10,129 nucleotides of DNA from Lachnospiraceae bacterium (GCA_900763175.1 CAAFJI010000269.1:1-10129), one strand, 5' to 3'. Numbered from the stretch's first letter, positions 1-7,802 are shown. Numbers and translations: made by a program. The notes: generated by a model not told the origin, from the letters alone.

Positions 1-222
1 CAGAAGAAAAACAGGGATGGTTCCGGGGGTGCGAGGTCAAATGCGGAACAGCAAGATAAAAAGAAATCAATGAAGAAGTGTGTCGTTGATATCAGATACC
101 ATGCGGCTGTGGGAGACTACAGCCGTATTCTTGTGGTATTAACGTCACATCAAGGGGAGAGAACAGATGGAAGAAACAAAAAGAAGTGGAATGAGCAAGG
201 ATCAATTCTGGAATCTGATTGA
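1..222 (+). other. possible 3' tail of an upstream gene (unrecognised, low confidence)
   Basis: Reading frame 1 is open from the window edge to a TGA at 220-222 and would encode about 73 residues, including KCVVDIRYHAAVGDYSRILV. I recognise no family in it. It would overlap the start of the next gene by 56 nt in another frame, which argues against it being real. The other two forward frames close at 57-59 (TAA) and 71-73 (TGA), so the true upstream gene may end at either of those instead. The stretch is too short and too edge-limited to decide. Confidence 0.15.
96..139 (+). promoter_or_regulatory. leader hairpin upstream of the DUF4240 gene
   Basis: Bases 101-110 pair with 119-128 (core CGGCTGT/ACAGCCG, one G.T pair) around the 8-nt loop GGGAGACT. 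Below this, ATACC at 96-100 can pair with GGTAT at 135-139, leaving a one-sided bulge. It lies 28 nt before the start codon and just upstream of the ribosome binding site. No T-run follows, so it does not look like an intrinsic terminator. A leader structure or protein-binding dyad is possible; the role is inference. Confidence 0.35.
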
Positions 223-892
223 AAAAGCAAAGGAAGTGTGCGGCACCGATCTGGATGCTTCGGCAGTGTGGATCAAGCAGCAGCTCTTCTATATGACACC
301 GGAGGATGTCCTCCAATTCCACAATCTTGTTTACAGTTACCGGGATGCGGCTTATAAGTACGGCTTATGGACAGCGGCAGGTATTATGATGGAAGCAGGG
401 TGCAGTGATGACAGTTTTTCCGATTTTCGGATGTGGCTGATCGCCCAGGGAAAAGAAGTTTATCTGAATGCCTTAAAAGATCCGGATTCCCTTTCCGGCG
501 TGACTCCGTATGGGTACTGTAGTTTTGAAGCGTTGGGATACATCTCATCGCAGGTCTACAGTGCCATGAAAGGGAAAAATATCTATCAGGACAGTACGGC
601 AAGAATGCAGATGGAATGTTATGAGCAGGTGATCCGGGATATTGTGTACCATCCCATGATCGAGTATCCGCTGGAATTACCGGAAGCAATGGTGGTATAT
701 CCGAAACTCTGTGAATGCCATTTGTCCGAGCAGGTAAGGAAAGCTCCTCAGAAAGTAAGGACATGGAATGTTTCCCGGACGGATATCCGAAGGATGATGG
801 CAAGAGGGAATGCTGCCATAAAGAAAATGCAGGAACAGGGACAGAATACACCGGAAGCGACCAGACTCGTCCGTAAGGGTACGGTAAGATAA
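167..892 (+). CDS. DUF4240 domain protein, function unknown
   Basis: This 241-residue protein matches the DUF4240 pattern. It has an N-terminal FWNLIEKA helix (residues 14-22), a segment MTPEDVLQFHNLVYSYRDAA (43-62), then LWTAAGIMMEAGCSDDSF (67-84) and FRMWLIAQGKEVY..ALKDPDSL (87-109), the most conserved block as I recall it. DUF4240 has no established biochemical role that I know of. The C-terminal part (about 180-241) is basic, with many R and K, and extends beyond the recognised domain. The ATG at 167 is chosen because AGGGGAG at 153-159 sits 7 nt upstream; a second ATG at 191 begins the domain directly. It ends 21 nt before the helicase gene, so the two are probably co-transcribed. There is no signal peptide or membrane segment. 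Confidence 0.8.
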   Translation: MEETKRSGMSKDQFWNLIEKAKEVCGTDLDASAVWIKQQLFYMTPEDVLQFHNLVYSYRDAAYKYGLWTAAGIMMEAGCSDDSFSDFRMWLIAQGKEVYLNALKDPDSLSGVTPYGYCSFEALGYISSQVYSAMKGKNIYQDSTARMQMECYEQVIRDIVYHPMIEYPLELPEAMVVYPKLCECHLSEQVRKAPQKVRTWNVSRTDIRRMMARGNAAIKKMQEQGQNTPEATRLVRKGTVR

Positions 893-913
893 GCTTTCTG
901 GCAAGGAGAAGTA

Positions 914-2890
914 ATGTGTTATAAAAATGAATATCAGAAAAGGGCACATGGCGAAGTGGAACAGATCTTTCGGGAGCTTCTCCCGGAAGCCGGGCTTCAT
1001 GTAAGGGAAGAACAGATCCGTCTCTGCCATGAAATGCTGGATGCCCTTATGAAAAACGAAATCACGCTCTGTGATGCAGGAGTCGGCATCGGAAAGACCT
1101 ATGCCTATCTGACAGCCTGCATCCTGATGCGGAAATATAGTGTACTGCATTCCGGTTATTCGGGATGTGACAGGCGGCCTGTGGTGGTATCCACTTCCAG
1201 CATTGCCTTACAGAAAGCTATCATAGAGGAATATGTTCCTTTTTTATCGGATGTACTGTTAAAAGCAGATCTGCTTCAGGGAGAATTAAAGGCAGTTGTC
1301 CGCAAGGGAAAGGAACATTTTGTATGCGATTACAGGCTGGCCCAAAGACTGGAGGCAGTCCGGGATAAGAATAAAAATCAGGCACAGATGGAGGCATTGA
1401 AGTCCCTCCGGCATAACTTTGATTTAGATTCCGTACATAACCTGAGCGGTTTTGACCGCAGGCTGGTGTGCGTACCGAAATTCTGCCCCAGGGAGTGTCC
1501 GGGGAAAGCAGGATGCCGTTATCAGAAATATTTGGATGTTTCCAAAAAAGAGGAAGTTTTTATACAGATATGCAATCACAATTATCTTCTGGCAGACGCC
1601 ATGCACCGGATGAATGAATACCGGCCTCTGCTGGCGGATTACAGAGCATTGGTAGTAGATGAAGCACATAAGCTCCCAGAAGCTGCCAGCCAGATGGATG
1701 GGAGAAGTATTGGAAGAGAGGATGTGCAGGAAATCTCGTATTTCTTAAACAGGGAGCATAAAAGTTCGGAAGGTAAGAGACTACAGGATTGGTTTAATAC
1801 ACTTTCAATGGAAATCCGTAAGGATCAGGCCGGGATGGGAGATGACATAGCTGGAAAAGAAAATTTCTATTTTCCGGCAAAGTGCCGATCTTCTCTGGAG
1901 CAGGTAAGGGGGAATCTCAGTCTTATGCTTAAAAGACTTGCTGGAAATGTCCCTTACTGGATCTTCCGGCGGCTGGAAGAGATGGAAGAGCTGTTCGGCT
2001 GGTTTCTGAAGAAGGATACCAGATACGTTTTATTTCTTCAGCCAGACGGCAGGGGAGATCCTGTGTTTATGGCTGTTAGCAGAGAGATTCCAAGGTTTCT
2101 CCATGATTCCTTATGGGACAGGGGATTTCCCTCGATTCTCACCAGTGGAACTTTAAAAGCCGGAAATGGGTTTGTAAGGACCAGACAGATGACCGGGCTG
2201 GAAAAGAAAAGCAGAGTCCGGGAGTGTGTAGCAGAATCCCCATTTTGTTACAGAGAGAACTGTCTGCTCTATATTCCTGAGAATTTAAAAGCGACGCTCA
2301 AGGGAAGCCGGGAAGAGGTCGAGCAACTTGCAGGCCAGATCCGTGATCTGGTGTGTTCTACTTTTGGGCATACACTGGTACTGTTTACATCTTATACCCT
2401 GATGGGAAATGTGCAGCAGCTCCTGCGGGATCAGATCCCGTTCCCGATGGTGCAGGTATGGAGAAACTCACAGGAAGAAATCGCACGGTTTAAGAAGATG
2501 GAAAATGCCGTTCTGTTTGCAGCCGGCTCCTGTTGGGAAGGTGTGGATTTTCCGGGGGATATGGTATCGTCCCTGATCATTGTAAAATTGCCGTTTGCTG
2601 TACCGGACCCCATCCATGAAGCACAAAGGGAACAATACCGATCACTGGAATCCTACATTCAAAATGTTGTTGTTCCAGATATGCAGAAGAAACTGCGCCA
2701 GGGATTCGGACGGGCGATCCGGACGGAGCAGGACACCTGTGTAGTGTCCATTTTAGACCACCGAGCGGCAAAGAAAGGAAAGTACCGGGGAGATGTTCTG
2801 GACGCCCTGCCAAAGTGCCAGATGGCAGAAAAAATCGATGAAGTAGAGGACTTTATCCGAAGCCGGAAAGTGGAGCGTTACTACAGCTGA
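914..2890 (+). CDS. dinG: DinG/XPD-like Fe-S superfamily 2 DNA helicase
   Basis: This 658-residue protein carries the helicase motifs in order: Walker A DAGVGIGKT (residues 54-62), DEAH box VVDEAH (247-252), LTSGTL (409-414), GSCWEGVDFPGD (538-549) and motif VI QGFGRAIR (596-603). Between Walker A and DEAH lies a cysteine cluster (C138, C191, C195, C201, with an extra C186), in the place where XPD/DinG helicases bind a 4Fe-4S cluster. Family knowledge: these are ATP-driven 5'-3' DNA helicases that resolve R-loops, D-loops and flaps. There is no N-terminal exonuclease domain such as B. subtilis DinG has. AAGGAG at 903-908 fixes the ATG at 914. The C-terminus looks natural, so the downstream mobile element has not cut the gene. 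Pairing with a DUF4240 gene suggests accessory-island context (inference). Confidence 0.9.
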   Translation: MCYKNEYQKRAHGEVEQIFRELLPEAGLHVREEQIRLCHEMLDALMKNEITLCDAGVGIGKTYAYLTACILMRKYSVLHSGYSGCDRRPVVVSTSSIALQKAIIEEYVPFLSDVLLKADLLQGELKAVVRKGKEHFVCDYRLAQRLEAVRDKNKNQAQMEALKSLRHNFDLDSVHNLSGFDRRLVCVPKFCPRECPGKAGCRYQKYLDVSKKEEVFIQICNHNYLLADAMHRMNEYRPLLADYRALVVDEAHKLPEAASQMDGRSIGREDVQEISYFLNREHKSSEGKRLQDWFNTLSMEIRKDQAGMGDDIAGKENFYFPAKCRSSLEQVRGNLSLMLKRLAGNVPYWIFRRLEEMEELFGWFLKKDTRYVLFLQPDGRGDPVFMAVSREIPRFLHDSLWDRGFPSILTSGTLKAGNGFVRTRQMTGLEKKSRVRECVAESPFCYRENCLLYIPENLKATLKGSREEVEQLAGQIRDLVCSTFGHTLVLFTSYTLMGNVQQLLRDQIPFPMVQVWRNSQEEIARFKKMENAVLFAAGSCWEGVDFPGDMVSSLIIVKLPFAVPDPIHEAQREQYRSLESYIQNVVVPDMQKKLRQGFGRAIRTEQDTCVVSILDHRAAKKGKYRGDVLDALPKCQMAEKIDEVEDFIRSRKVERYYS

Positions 2891-2911
2891 TAACATCCGT
2901 GGTGTTGTTGG

Positions 2912-2933
2912 TTCTGCCCAGATCTGGACAGAA
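2912..2933. repeat. 22-bp near-perfect palindrome after the helicase gene
   Basis: The two halves are TTCTGCCCAGA (2912-2922) and TCTGGACAGAA (2923-2933). Ten of eleven base pairs match; only 2917/2928 fails. The centre CCAGATCTGG (2918-2927) is perfect. It lies 22 nt beyond the helicase stop and is not followed by T residues, so an intrinsic terminator is unlikely. A gapless dyad of this size suits a protein-binding site such as an operator or recombinase site. The assignment is inference. Confidence 0.5.
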
Positions 2934-2951
2934 AATAAGACAAAAAGTTTA

Positions 2952-2992
2952 GTGGTATTTCAGGAGCGGTTTTGACCGAATTGGTGGTATTT
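2952..2992 (+). repeat. paired GTGGTATTT direct repeats flanking a small dyad
   Basis: GTGGTATTT occurs at 2952-2960 and again at 2984-2992, 32 bp apart, which is about three helical turns. Between them is CGGTTTTGACCG (2967-2978), a 4-bp inverted repeat around TTTG that contains the proposed -35 hexamer. This is the layout of repeated protein-binding sites near the left end of the recombinase operon. GTGGTATT also occurs at 133-140 in the leader of the DUF4240 gene. Confidence 0.4.
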
Positions 2993-3000
2993 GTGATAGC
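2972..3000 (+). promoter_or_regulatory. candidate promoter of the recombinase operon
   Basis: TTGACC (2972-2977) is a good -35 hexamer. After 17 bp comes GATAGC (2995-3000), a weak -10 preceded by TGT, which gives an extended -10 element. The -35 lies in the CGGTTTTGACCG dyad and the spacer contains one GTGGTATTT repeat, so an element-encoded DNA-binding protein could control it. A rival -10, TATACT at 3020-3025, has no good -35 at the right distance. The start codon at 3060 leaves a leader of about 50 nt. Confidence 0.4.
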
Positions 3001-3059
3001 TTTATCGGCATGAGTTGGGTATACTGTGTATAGCGTTAGAGGAAAGGAAGTGAGCAGGA

Positions 3060-4178
3060 ATGAGACGATATGAACTGGAAAAAGAAAGAGAGGGTTCCAC
3101 CGTTTATTTCTTTATCAGAGATGTGGAAACACTGGATATCGTCCTGCTTCCAACCAAATATCTGATGCACAAGATACGGAGTAAATGTTCACCGAATACG
3201 GTGCGGCGCTCCGCACTTGCAATCCTGTACTATCTGGAATACATCCATGAAAAGAAAAAGGAATTGACAGACGTATATCAAATGCCTTATGTTGAACAGA
3301 CAAATCACTTTGTGGAATTTTTATACTGGCTGAAAGCCGGGAAGCATACCAGAGATAAAAATCACAGATCTCCAAACAATGGAACCTGCAACGCATACTT
3401 AAGAGATGTGTTCAGGTTCTATCTTTTTATAGAAGAAGAGTACCAGCAGTTCGGGGAGCTGAAAGTCCTGTCCTATAATTATTTTGTAGCCGTGGATGCA
3501 GTAGGCGTAAAGAAAAGCATACGATCAAAGAGTTTCAAAGGCTATTTAAAAGAGGAAGAGCATAAGGCGAGAGCAGCAAAGAAAGATGAAATTGTGGAAA
3601 TCTTGAAAGCGTGTACCAATATAAGAGATCGGCTTCTCATGCTGCTTCTGGCAGAGACAGGCTACCGAATCGGTGAGATCTTAGGAATTGATTACAGTAA
3701 GGACATTGATTATCAGAACCACATAATCCGGGTATATTTCCGTGAGGACAATGAAAATGGAGCGAGAGCAAAGAATGCAGAATACCGAAGTGCGAAGATC
3801 AGCAAAGATACCTTCGGCTTTTTAAATCTGTATATCGCAGAGTACCGAAAACTACTTCAGCACCAGACAAGCCTGTTTGTGAATATTTCCGGGGATAATA
3901 TCGGAAAACCAATGAACGTGGAAGCAGTATACTCCATGCTAAAAAGAATGGATAAGAAAACAGGGATTAAGATCACGCCTCATATGCTCCGGCATTACTT
4001 TGGAAATGAGCGGAGAAAAGCAGGATGGTCGCTGGAACTGATACAGCTGGCCTATGGACACCGCCACATCCAGACAACCATCAATTATCTGGACATTGTG
4101 GATGATGAACTGCTGGATGCCAGCCAGGAATTCTACGAGAAACACTCCTCCCTGTATGGGATTGAGGAATTGCTATAG
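3060..4178 (+). CDS. tnpA: tyrosine recombinase, TnpA-like (first of three)
   Basis: This 372-residue protein has an N-terminal core-binding (SAM-like) region (about 35-140) and a C-terminal catalytic domain (about 172-350). The catalytic set is visible: Arg203 in ETGYRIGE, a lysine/arginine stretch around K238, H308 and R311 in HMLRH, H334 in AYGHRHIQTT, and the nucleophile Y343 in INYLDI. Proteins of this family cut and rejoin DNA through a 3'-phosphotyrosine bond. The size is close to the 361 residues of Tn554 TnpA, the protein that selects the insertion site. The ATG at 3060 has AAAGGAAG at 3043-3050 upstream. It is the first gene of the operon; its stop is 12 nt before the ATG of the second recombinase. 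It looks intact and active. Confidence 0.92.
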   Translation: MRRYELEKEREGSTVYFFIRDVETLDIVLLPTKYLMHKIRSKCSPNTVRRSALAILYYLEYIHEKKKELTDVYQMPYVEQTNHFVEFLYWLKAGKHTRDKNHRSPNNGTCNAYLRDVFRFYLFIEEEYQQFGELKVLSYNYFVAVDAVGVKKSIRSKSFKGYLKEEEHKARAAKKDEIVEILKACTNIRDRLLMLLLAETGYRIGEILGIDYSKDIDYQNHIIRVYFREDNENGARAKNAEYRSAKISKDTFGFLNLYIAEYRKLLQHQTSLFVNISGDNIGKPMNVEAVYSMLKRMDKKTGIKITPHMLRHYFGNERRKAGWSLELIQLAYGHRHIQTTINYLDIVDDELLDASQEFYEKHSSLYGIEELL

Positions 4179-4190
4179 GAGGTGGTTTTT

Positions 4191-5942
4191 ATGCCTGCGT
4201 TTTTACAGTCTTTTATAGAGGCAGAACAAGAACGGAGCAGGCGGATTGAGCAGCTACGAAAAGAAATCCGGGAGTTTGCAAAAGAGGAAGCAGGAAGTTC
4301 CATTACAGAACAGATTCTGCTGTTTCTGGCAGATGAGATGGTAGAACATCTTTCGGAAATAGATTATGAACTGCGAATGAAATTTGAATTATACATAACA
4401 CCGCTGATAAAGCGAAATTACATTTACCGATATACCGGAACGTTCGACCGGATACGGCAGGCGTACATCCGGGAACGGATGAAAACTCCGGCTGGACAGA
4501 GGGAATGTGAATGGAAATATAAAAATGAAATACTTTTTGTTCCATACCACTCAGATCCTGTAATCGTAAAGAGTGTGGAAACGGTACGGTGTCGGAGCAA
4601 CATGGTCTGGAATTTTAAAGCGGCAGCCAGTGAGAAACTGAAACGTCAGATTTTTACCGTGCTGGAATATATTCTGAAGAATTATGAAATTTCCAGACTG
4701 AGGGAATATAAACTGACCGGGCTACAGCTTTTTTACGAATTTTGCATCCGGGAGCAGATTACAGATATCCAGCTTCTGGAGCTGGAACAGGAAACAGCAT
4801 TTCAGGACTACCTGAAGCAGAAAGTCGAGAAAGAGCAACGGCGAAAACGACTGAAGAGCATTGTGGAAACTGCCCGTAAAGTGATTTTTATAGAAACTGA
4901 TGAAACAAGATGGGATGCTACCATCTGGTATTTAGAGCGGTTTCGTATTGCCAAAGAAAGAATAAACCAGAGTGACAGTATAGAAAAAATATCATTTCAG
5001 GAAGTTCTACAGCCCAAGAATCGATTGCTGCTTCAGGAATATATGAAGTACGAAATTGGAATCGGAGAACTGGCGCTCAGCACGGTGTACGAAAGATTCC
5101 GAACCATTCGAAATTTTTTGCAGGAGATCAGCGAACTGGAAGTTACCAAGTGTGATGCCAGCCTGATTGATGTATATTTAAAGAATTTGCAGAATGGTGC
5201 TATGGGAGCAAAGACATTTAATACCAATGTTTCGGGAATACAGTTTTTTATGAAATTTCTGGAAGTAAAGGGGTATATAAAAAAGGTTCCGTTTTATGCA
5301 TCGTATTACTTGGAAAAACAGATCCCAGTCCACCATGACAGAAGTGTGGAAGAGGATGTGTATATGGAAATTATCCAAAACCTCTCACAGTTTCCTGAAC
5401 ACCTGAGAATGATGTTTTTACATCTCTGGTGTGTGGGACTCCGGATCAGTGAGGTCTGCACCTTAAAAGGGGATGCGTATTATATCCAGAATGGTGACTG
5501 CTGGATGAAGGTCTACCAGGTGAAAATGAAAAATTATAAAAGGGTTCCCATTCCGGTAACATTGTATCGTCTGATGCAGGTTTATCTGAAAAAGCACCCT
5601 ACCAAAAAAGAAGCATACATTTTTCGGAATCGGAAAGGTGGAGCATTTTCCAAAAGCACCTTCATGGGGCAGATGAAAAAATACTGCTCCCAGATAGGCA
5701 TACAGAATGGAGAATATATTTTTAAGTCTCATGATTACCGACATACCGTAGCAACCAATTTTTATGAGCATGGCGTATCAATCCAAAGCATCCGGGACTA
5801 TCTGGGACATACGTTTGAGGAAATGACCATGCAGTATATAGATTATATGCCAAGAAAAATTGCTAAAGAAAATGACGCATACTTTGAGGAAGAGGAAAAC
5901 AGCCTGCTTGCCTGTATGCAGAAAGGAGAGAAGCATGGATAA
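4191..5942 (+). CDS. tyrosine recombinase (second of three, large)
   Basis: This 583-residue protein has a long N-terminal extension (about 1-280, charged and helical, no family recognised), a core-binding region (about 280-375) and a C-terminal catalytic domain. Catalytic residues are R418 in GLRISEV, the VKMKNYKRVPIP strand with a candidate lysine, H514 and R517 in HDYRH, H540 in YLGHTFEEMTMQ, and Y549. The spacing from the last histidine to tyrosine is 9 residues, as in the other two recombinases. The start is ATG 4191 because AGGAGG at 4177-4182 lies 8 nt upstream; the in-frame GTG at 4182 falls inside that binding site and is unlikely. It overlaps the third recombinase gene by 8 nt. It is a TnpB-class partner by size, but I cannot tell whether this or the third gene is the true Tn554 tnpB counterpart. 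Confidence 0.9.
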   Translation: MPAFLQSFIEAEQERSRRIEQLRKEIREFAKEEAGSSITEQILLFLADEMVEHLSEIDYELRMKFELYITPLIKRNYIYRYTGTFDRIRQAYIRERMKTPAGQRECEWKYKNEILFVPYHSDPVIVKSVETVRCRSNMVWNFKAAASEKLKRQIFTVLEYILKNYEISRLREYKLTGLQLFYEFCIREQITDIQLLELEQETAFQDYLKQKVEKEQRRKRLKSIVETARKVIFIETDETRWDATIWYLERFRIAKERINQSDSIEKISFQEVLQPKNRLLLQEYMKYEIGIGELALSTVYERFRTIRNFLQEISELEVTKCDASLIDVYLKNLQNGAMGAKTFNTNVSGIQFFMKFLEVKGYIKKVPFYASYYLEKQIPVHHDRSVEEDVYMEIIQNLSQFPEHLRMMFLHLWCVGLRISEVCTLKGDAYYIQNGDCWMKVYQVKMKNYKRVPIPVTLYRLMQVYLKKHPTKKEAYIFRNRKGGAFSKSTFMGQMKKYCSQIGIQNGEYIFKSHDYRHTVATNFYEHGVSIQSIRDYLGHTFEEMTMQYIDYMPRKIAKENDAYFEEEENSLLACMQKGEKHG

Positions 5943-7452
5943 TAAACTGAAATTCCAACAACTGGAATGTTATAAGCTGGCTACCGATGAGCAAAAGGAA
6001 AAGCTGAATAAGGAACAATATTTTGATCTGGATAAACTGCCGGAAAACCAGCTTCAGACAGAATTTGTCGAATACATTTACTACCGTGGAACGCAGGTAT
6101 CCATCCTGACCATAAAAAGGGAAAGGCATTATTTTAACAGCTTATGTGAATTTTTTCAGAAGTCATCCCATCAGGAAAACAGCCTGCTTGACAGAGAAAA
6201 AGACTTCTGGATAAAGCAGTTGAAAATGTGGATGATACAAAACGGTAGGGCTTTGACGAAGCATAAAGTGACGAACATTCAGACTGAATCGGTGGAAAAA
6301 GCTGCCCTGATCCGGTATTTTGAAAGCCTTCTGGAATTTACACTGGACCGATCAGAAACCAATGAGCTGGCAAAGGATATCTGGCATCTGGAAAGGCTTC
6401 CGCTTATCCTGCGGACAAATCCGATTGTCAACCATAAGACACTAAATTTCAGAGGAATCCGGCAACCAGATATTCGGGAAGAAGTAAAAAAAGCAATTTA
6501 CCATCATCTGAAAACCGAAGCCCTTGGCAGTATAAAACGTGAACTGTCCGCCATGAATAAATTTTCAAAGTATTTGGATGAAAAGCATTCCAAGATCAGC
6601 ACCTGCGAAGAGATTGACCGGGAGATCATAGAACAATTTTTAATCAACATCAAGGTAGAATCAAACGGAGGGAATGGCATCCGGGATGACCTGCTAAAGC
6701 TTCGAAATGTGCTGGAAACAATCGGAAAAATTTATGATTTTCCACATCTTACAAAACTGTTTTTAAAATCTGATTTTCCGCCAGAACGGAAAGCAGAATT
6801 CAAATCTTATTCGGACAGTGAGCTGAAAAGACTGAATGCCCAGATTGTAAAAATGGAAGAGCAGATAGCAAGGGCAATGATCATCCACCAGATGCTTGGA
6901 ACCAGAATTTCCGACACGCTGACCTTGCGGAAAGACTGCCTTTATAAACATGACCGTCAGGATATGATTATCATATACCAGCCGAAAACAAGAAGATATG
7001 AAAAACCGATCAGCCGGGAGCTGGCACAGCTGATTGGAAAGGCAGTCAGTTATGCAAATGAGCATTATCCTGAAAGCATTTATATCTTTGCGGACGAGAA
7101 CAAACCGGAGAGACCAATCAGTTACCAAACCTTGCAGGATAAAGTGCTTCGAATGATCTATGAAAAAGATATCCGAGATGACAGCGGGAAATTATTCGGA
7201 TTTGGAACGCATATGTTCCGGCACTGTTATGGGGTAAAGCTGACAGAACTCCATGTGGATGATTGGACCATAGCAAAGCTCCTGGGTCATAAAGGAGTGA
7301 AAAGCGTCCAGTACTACCGGAAAATGAGCAATCAGAGACTGGCAGATGAGACAAGGGAAGTAAGAAATCTTATGTCACAGATTATCTTAGCAAATCTGGA
7401 CGGATGGGGAGAAGAATATGAGCAAATACGACAAGATGCTGGAATTGAATAA
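5935..7452 (+). CDS. tyrosine recombinase (third of three, TnpB-like)
   Basis: This 505-residue protein has a long N-terminal region (1-180), a core-binding domain (about 183-280) and a C-terminal catalytic domain. Catalytic residues are R324 in LGTRISD, K351 in QPKTRR, H426 and R429 in HMFRH, H452 in LLGHKGVKSVQ, and Y461. The stretch GKLFGFGTHMFRH resembles Tn554 TnpB as I remember it, so this may be the real TnpB counterpart. ATG 5935 has AAGGAG (5923-5928) 6 nt upstream. An upstream in-frame ATG at 5860 would add 25 residues, all inside the preceding gene, and is not favoured. The start overlaps the preceding stop by 8 nt and the end overlaps tnpC by 35 nt, so translation is probably coupled and the three recombinases made in a set ratio. 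Confidence 0.9.
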   Translation: MDNKLKFQQLECYKLATDEQKEKLNKEQYFDLDKLPENQLQTEFVEYIYYRGTQVSILTIKRERHYFNSLCEFFQKSSHQENSLLDREKDFWIKQLKMWMIQNGRALTKHKVTNIQTESVEKAALIRYFESLLEFTLDRSETNELAKDIWHLERLPLILRTNPIVNHKTLNFRGIRQPDIREEVKKAIYHHLKTEALGSIKRELSAMNKFSKYLDEKHSKISTCEEIDREIIEQFLINIKVESNGGNGIRDDLLKLRNVLETIGKIYDFPHLTKLFLKSDFPPERKAEFKSYSDSELKRLNAQIVKMEEQIARAMIIHQMLGTRISDTLTLRKDCLYKHDRQDMIIIYQPKTRRYEKPISRELAQLIGKAVSYANEHYPESIYIFADENKPERPISYQTLQDKVLRMIYEKDIRDDSGKLFGFGTHMFRHCYGVKLTELHVDDWTIAKLLGHKGVKSVQYYRKMSNQRLADETREVRNLMSQIILANLDGWGEEYEQIRQDAGIE

Positions 7453-7801
7453 AAGAAAGAGCGAAGAAAAAGTGGAACGGGCAGTCCTGACAATACGGAC
7501 AATGGTGTTGGAGAGAGAAAAGGTGTCCGTACCAGCACTGATGCAAAAGACTGGTTTATCTAGAGGATTCTTTTACAAGAATCCGATTGTAAGAGGTGAG
7601 ATTGATGCAGCAATGGAACAGCAGGCTGGTATGGTGGATCCAAGGAGAAACATTATCAGTCAGGCGATGGAAGCGGAAATGAATCTGCTCCGGCAACAGC
7701 TACAGAAACTGAAAAGCGAAAATGAGAATCTAATAAAGGAAAACCAGAAGTTAAAAAAAGCACTATCCAAGAAAGAGTTGAATCTTATCAAACAGATTTA
7801 A
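7418..7801 (+). CDS. tnpC: TnpC-like transposition accessory protein (DUF6262 type)
   Basis: This 127-residue basic protein is about the length of Tn554 TnpC (125). Residues 36-56 (VSVPALMQKTGLSRGFFYKN) form a helix-turn-helix of the type in which a serine-arginine recognition helix is followed by FYKN. Residues 84-125 form a charged coiled coil (LRQQLQKLKSENENLIKENQ and onward), suited to dimerisation. In Tn554, TnpC affects transposition efficiency and orientation but is not strictly required. GGGGAG at 7406-7411 lies 6 nt before the ATG. The gene overlaps the third recombinase by 35 nt. The helix-turn-helix makes it the obvious candidate to bind the dyads and repeats in 2912-2992 or 7803-7911 (inference). 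Confidence 0.85.
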   Translation: MSKYDKMLELNKRKSEEKVERAVLTIRTMVLEREKVSVPALMQKTGLSRGFFYKNPIVRGEIDAAMEQQAGMVDPRRNIISQAMEAEMNLLRQQLQKLKSENENLIKENQKLKKALSKKELNLIKQI

Positions 7802-7802
7802 G

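Larger units (their letters stand above)
3060..7801 (+). mobile_element. Tn554-like transposition module: three tyrosine recombinases plus TnpC
   Basis: Four tightly packed plus-strand genes encode three tyrosine recombinases of 372, 583 and 505 residues and a 127-residue TnpC-like protein. Tn554 of Staphylococcus aureus has the order tnpA, tnpB, tnpC with two recombinases; here there are three. Recombinase-in-trio (RIT) elements also have three, but without TnpC as far as I know. The coordinates cover only the genes. The true ends probably lie in 2891-3059 on the left and somewhere beyond 7802 on the right. No resistance or other cargo gene is obvious inside this span. Elements of this type usually insert site-specifically without long terminal inverted repeats, which fits the lack of clear ends. 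Confidence 0.75.

Noticed and set aside
384..1150. Long minus-strand reading frames (187 and 157 residues) opposite the DUF4240 and helicase genes
   Set aside because: They lie antisense to genes with clear domain motifs, overlap each other, have no recognisable domains and have no good ribosome binding sites.
1263..1276. AAGCAGATCTGCTT palindrome in the helicase gene as a binding site
   Set aside because: It lies deep in coding sequence with no supporting context; a 14-bp palindrome can occur by chance in 10 kb.
4182..4190. GTG at 4182 as the start of the second recombinase
   Set aside because: It overlaps the AGGAGG binding site itself; ATG 4191 has ideal 8-nt spacing.
5860..5934. ATG at 5860 as the start of the third recombinase
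   Set aside because: The extra 25 residues lie wholly within the previous gene, and ATG 5935 has a well-spaced AAGGAG.
3060..7801. Phage integrase or integron reading of the recombinase cluster
   Set aside because: Three adjacent recombinases with a TnpC-type protein, and no excisionase, phage structural genes or attC-like array, fit a Tn554-like element better.
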